Below are positions 61,697 to 64,000 of a stretch of 64,000 bases of DNA, in pieces. The stretch is from Ramlibacter pinisoli. Lineage in GTDB: Bacteria; Pseudomonadota; Gammaproteobacteria; Burkholderiales; Burkholderiaceae_C. A model generated the notes under the pieces. That model was not told the origin of the DNA, did not search any database, and was given only the letters and a program-made list of their open reading frames with translations. The stretch is taken from contig NZ_WSEL01000003.1 of NCBI RefSeq assembly GCF_009758015.1, positions 496,001-560,000 on the forward strand. Reading direction: 5' to 3'. Position 1 is the stretch's first letter. Each line of letters opens with the position of its first letter. The position numbers were made by a program, and so were the translations under genes.

Positions 61697-63730
61697 TTAG
61701 TGGCCTAGCCAGACGAACCACGTCATCAGCACGAACACGCCGACGATCATGGCCAGCGCGTAGTGGTAGATGTAGCCGGACTGCAGGCGGCGCGTGACGC
61801 CGGCGAACCAGCCGACCACGTGCGCACTGCCGTTGACCATCGCGCCGTCGATGACGGCCTGGTCGCCGCCCTTCCACAGCCCGATGCCGAGCCCGCGCGC
61901 GCCGCGCGCCAGCACGTTCTCGTTGAACCAGTCCATGTAGTACTTGTTGTCGAGCAGCCGGTACAGCGGGCTCACCATCGTCTGGATGCGTGCCGGCAGC
62001 GCCGTGTTCACCATGTACAGGTAGTAGGCCAGCGCGACGCCGGCCGCCGCCAGCCAGAACACCGGCGAGGTCAGGCCGTGCAGCGCCATGGCCAGCGGGC
62101 CGTGGAATTCCTTGGCCATCTCCTCCAGCGCCGGGTGCTTCTCCAGGTTGACCAGGATGGCGTCCTTGAAGAAGTCGCCGTACAGCATCGGCCCGATGAA
62201 CAGGTAGCCGGCCAGCACCGACGGGATGGCCAGCGCCACCAGCGGCACGGTGACGACCCAGGGCGACTCGTGCGGCGCGTGGTGCTCGTCCTGGTGGTGG
62301 TGCGGATCGGGCTCCTCGCTCGCGTCGTGCTCGTGGGCCGGGATCTGGTCGAAGCGCTCCTTGCCGTGGAAGACCAGGAAGTACATGCGGAACGAATAGA
62401 AGGCCGTGACGAACACGCCGGCCATGACCGCGAAGTAGGCGAAGCCCGCGCCCGGCAGCTTGGACAGGTGCACCGCCTCGATGATGCTGTCCTTGGAATA
62501 GAAGCCGGCGAACAGCGGCGTGCCGATGAGGGCGAGCGAGCCGAGCAGCGAGGTGATCCAGGTGACGGGCATGTACTTGCGCACGCCGCCCATCCAGCGG
62601 ATGTCCTGGTTGTGGTGCATGCCGATGATGACTGAGCCGGCGGCCAGGAACAGCAGCGCCTTGAAGAAGGCGTGCGTCATCAGGTGGAACACCGCCACCG
62701 AGTAGGCCGAGGCGCCCAGCGCCACCGTCATGTACCCCAGCTGCGAGAGCGTGGAATACGCGACGACGCGCTTGATGTCGTTCTGGATGATGCCCAGGAA
62801 GCCCATGAACAGCGCGGTGATGGCGCCGATGACGAGGATGACCGACAGGGCCGTGTCGCTCAGCTCGAACAGGGGCGACATGCGAGCGACCATGAAGATG
62901 CCGGCCGTCACCATCGTGGCCGCGTGGATCAGCGCCGAGATCGGGGTCGGGCCTTCCATCGAGTCGGGCAGCCAGACGTGCAGCGGGAACTGCGCGCTCT
63001 TGCCCATGGCGCCGACGAACAGGCAGATGCAGATGACGGTGATCAGCATCCAGCTGGTGCCGGGGAAGGTGAGCTTGGCCAGTTCGTCCGCCTTGGCGAA
63101 GGCCTCGACATAGCTCAAGGTGCCGGCAAAGGCGACGATGAGGCCGATGCCCAGGATGAAGCCGAAATCGCCGACCCGGTTGACCAGAAAGGCCTTCATG
63201 TTGGCGAAGATGGCGCTGGGCTTGTTGAACCAGAACCCGATGAGCAGGTAGGACACCAGGCCCACCGCCTCCCAGCCGAAGAACAGCTGCAGGAAGTTGT
63301 TGCTCATGACCAGCATGAGCATCGAGAACGTGAACAGCGAGATGTAGGCGAAGAAGCGGTTGTAGCCGTCGTCCTCCTCCATGTACCCGATGGTGTAGAT
63401 GTGCACCATCAGCGACACGAAGGTCACCACCACCATCATCATGGCCGTGAGGCCGTCGACCAGGAAGCCGATCTCCATCTTCAGGCCGCCCACCACCATC
63501 CACTCGTAGATGGTCGCGTTGAAGCGCGCGCCGTCCAGCGCCACGCTCTTGAGCGTCATGGCCGAGACGACCATGGCGATGAACACGCCCAGGATGGTGA
63601 AGGTGTGCGACAGCCGCCGGCCGATCCAGTTGCCGCCGAAGGTGGTGCCCAGGATGCCGGCCAGCGCGGAGCCCACCAGCGGGGCCAGTGGGACAACGAG
63701 CAGGGTCGATGCGTTGAGGGTCTGACTCAT
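61697..63730 (-). CDS. nuoL: NADH-quinone oxidoreductase subunit L
   Basis: A 677-residue subunit with the antiporter core (GKSAQFPLHVWLPDSMEGPTPISALIHAATMVTAGIFMVARM) and the long C-terminal lateral helix region, separated by a charged histidine-rich loop (DPHHHQDEHHAPHE, about residue 475). It has an ATG start at 63730 with a 57-base gap after nuoK. Confidence 0.96.
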   Translation of the reverse strand: MSQTLNASTLLVVPLAPLVGSALAGILGTTFGGNWIGRRLSHTFTILGVFIAMVVSAMTLKSVALDGARFNATIYEWMVVGGLKMEIGFLVDGLTAMMMVVVTFVSLMVHIYTIGYMEEDDGYNRFFAYISLFTFSMLMLVMSNNFLQLFFGWEAVGLVSYLLIGFWFNKPSAIFANMKAFLVNRVGDFGFILGIGLIVAFAGTLSYVEAFAKADELAKLTFPGTSWMLITVICICLFVGAMGKSAQFPLHVWLPDSMEGPTPISALIHAATMVTAGIFMVARMSPLFELSDTALSVILVIGAITALFMGFLGIIQNDIKRVVAYSTLSQLGYMTVALGASAYSVAVFHLMTHAFFKALLFLAAGSVIIGMHHNQDIRWMGGVRKYMPVTWITSLLGSLALIGTPLFAGFYSKDSIIEAVHLSKLPGAGFAYFAVMAGVFVTAFYSFRMYFLVFHGKERFDQIPAHEHDASEEPDPHHHQDEHHAPHESPWVVTVPLVALAIPSVLAGYLFIGPMLYGDFFKDAILVNLEKHPALEEMAKEFHGPLAMALHGLTSPVFWLAAAGVALAYYLYMVNTALPARIQTMVSPLYRLLDNKYYMDWFNENVLARGARGLGIGLWKGGDQAVIDGAMVNGSAHVVGWFAGVTRRLQSGYIYHYALAMIVGVFVLMTWFVWLGH

Positions 63731-63787
63731 GTTTCTTTCCTGACCCGCCGTGCCGCCCGCGCGGAAGGTCGCGTTCTCATTCTTGTG

Positions 63788-64000
63788 TCACCCCTTCAGG
63801 GTGTTCAGTTCTTCGACGTTGATGTTCGACTTGTTCCGGAACAGCAGCACCAGGATTGCGAGGCCGATGGCGGACTCGGCAGCGGCCACGGTGAGGATGA
63901 AGAACACGAACACCTGGCCGTGCATGTCGCCCAGGTAGTAGGAGAACGCCACGAAGTTCATGTTGACCGCCAGCAGCATCAGTTCGATGGCCATCAGCAG
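63788..64000 (-). CDS. nuoK: NADH-quinone oxidoreductase subunit K (5' end outside window)
   Basis: The last 70 residues of NuoK, frame open to the window end. [20 protein letters not shown] contains the membrane glutamate of the proton path (equivalent to Glu36 in E. coli NuoK), followed by [33 protein letters not shown] and the C-terminal ELNTLKG. About 30 N-terminal residues are missing. The methionine at 63994 is internal, not the start. Confidence 0.95.
   Translation of the reverse strand: MLMAIELMLLAVNMNFVAFSYYLGDMHGQVFVFFILTVAAAESAIGLAILVLLFRNKSNINVEELNTLKG

Overview
The window is about 70% GC, densely coded in short overlapping operons, and most likely belongs to a betaproteobacterium of the order Burkholderiales, probably Comamonadaceae. 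This is inferred from several signs: four Bug/TctC-type periplasmic solute-binding genes with no transporter genes beside them, an imuA-imuB-dnaE2 mutagenesis cassette, a MutL with the DMHA-type endonuclease motif, and a DUF2818 gene directly after nuoN. No rRNA, tRNA, IS element, prophage or CRISPR array was seen.

Layout. (1) 1-7252: a catabolic cluster of ThDP enzyme (5' end outside the window), SDR, IclR regulator, FMN alpha-hydroxy-acid oxidase, Bug protein, TauD-type dioxygenase and RraA-type aldolase. Two matching IclR-like dyads precede the oxidase and Bug genes. (2) 7204-10669: a redoxin/2OG-oxygenase fusion, hemA and a PhyH-type dioxygenase. (3) 10876-14309: Bug, NodB-type deacetylase and FAH hydrolase, divergent from a GntR regulator with repeated operator half-sites between them. 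(4) 14296-24357: DUF1080 lipoprotein, PEBP protein, imuA-imuB-dnaE2 behind a near-consensus LexA box, an ABC exporter, 3-methyladenine glycosylase, an extragenic repeat cluster and an exported protein. (5) 24539-31113: 3-oxoacid CoA-transferase (two subunits) divergent from a PAS-LuxR regulator, then LeuCD-like hydro-lyase, RraA-like aldolase, a frameshifted Bug gene and a LysR regulator. (6) 31121-44055: dedA, mutL, VOC, Bug, hydrolase, miaA, and an ABC ATPase / FtsX permease / CrtC-like set interrupted by two paralogous ribbon-helix-helix genes, a hemerythrin and an acetyltransferase. (7) 44145-50833: marR, an outer-membrane factor, emrA and emrB (all overlapping), and a divergent ABC exporter. 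(8) 50989-57343: an eight-gene periplasmic operon of cytochrome c, FccB-like flavoprotein, a two-subunit molybdenum hydroxylase, SoxX, an atypical SoxY, SoxZ and SoxA. (9) 57360-64000: DUF1178, Nudix hydrolase, DUF2818 and nuoN, nuoM, nuoL, nuoK (nuoK cut by the window end).

How it fits together. Regions 1, 3 and 5 each pair a substrate-binding protein with a regulator and a few enzymes for keto-, hydroxy- or CoA-activated acids, which suggests interchangeable modules for organic-acid use. The most unusual region is 8. It has SoxXA and SoxYZ homologues but no soxB or soxCD. A molybdenum hydroxylase is fused into the operon by stop/start overlaps, and SoxY ends in AACIEGS rather than GGCGG. 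I read it as a candidate non-canonical system in which a substrate bound to a SoxYZ-type carrier is oxidised in the periplasm.
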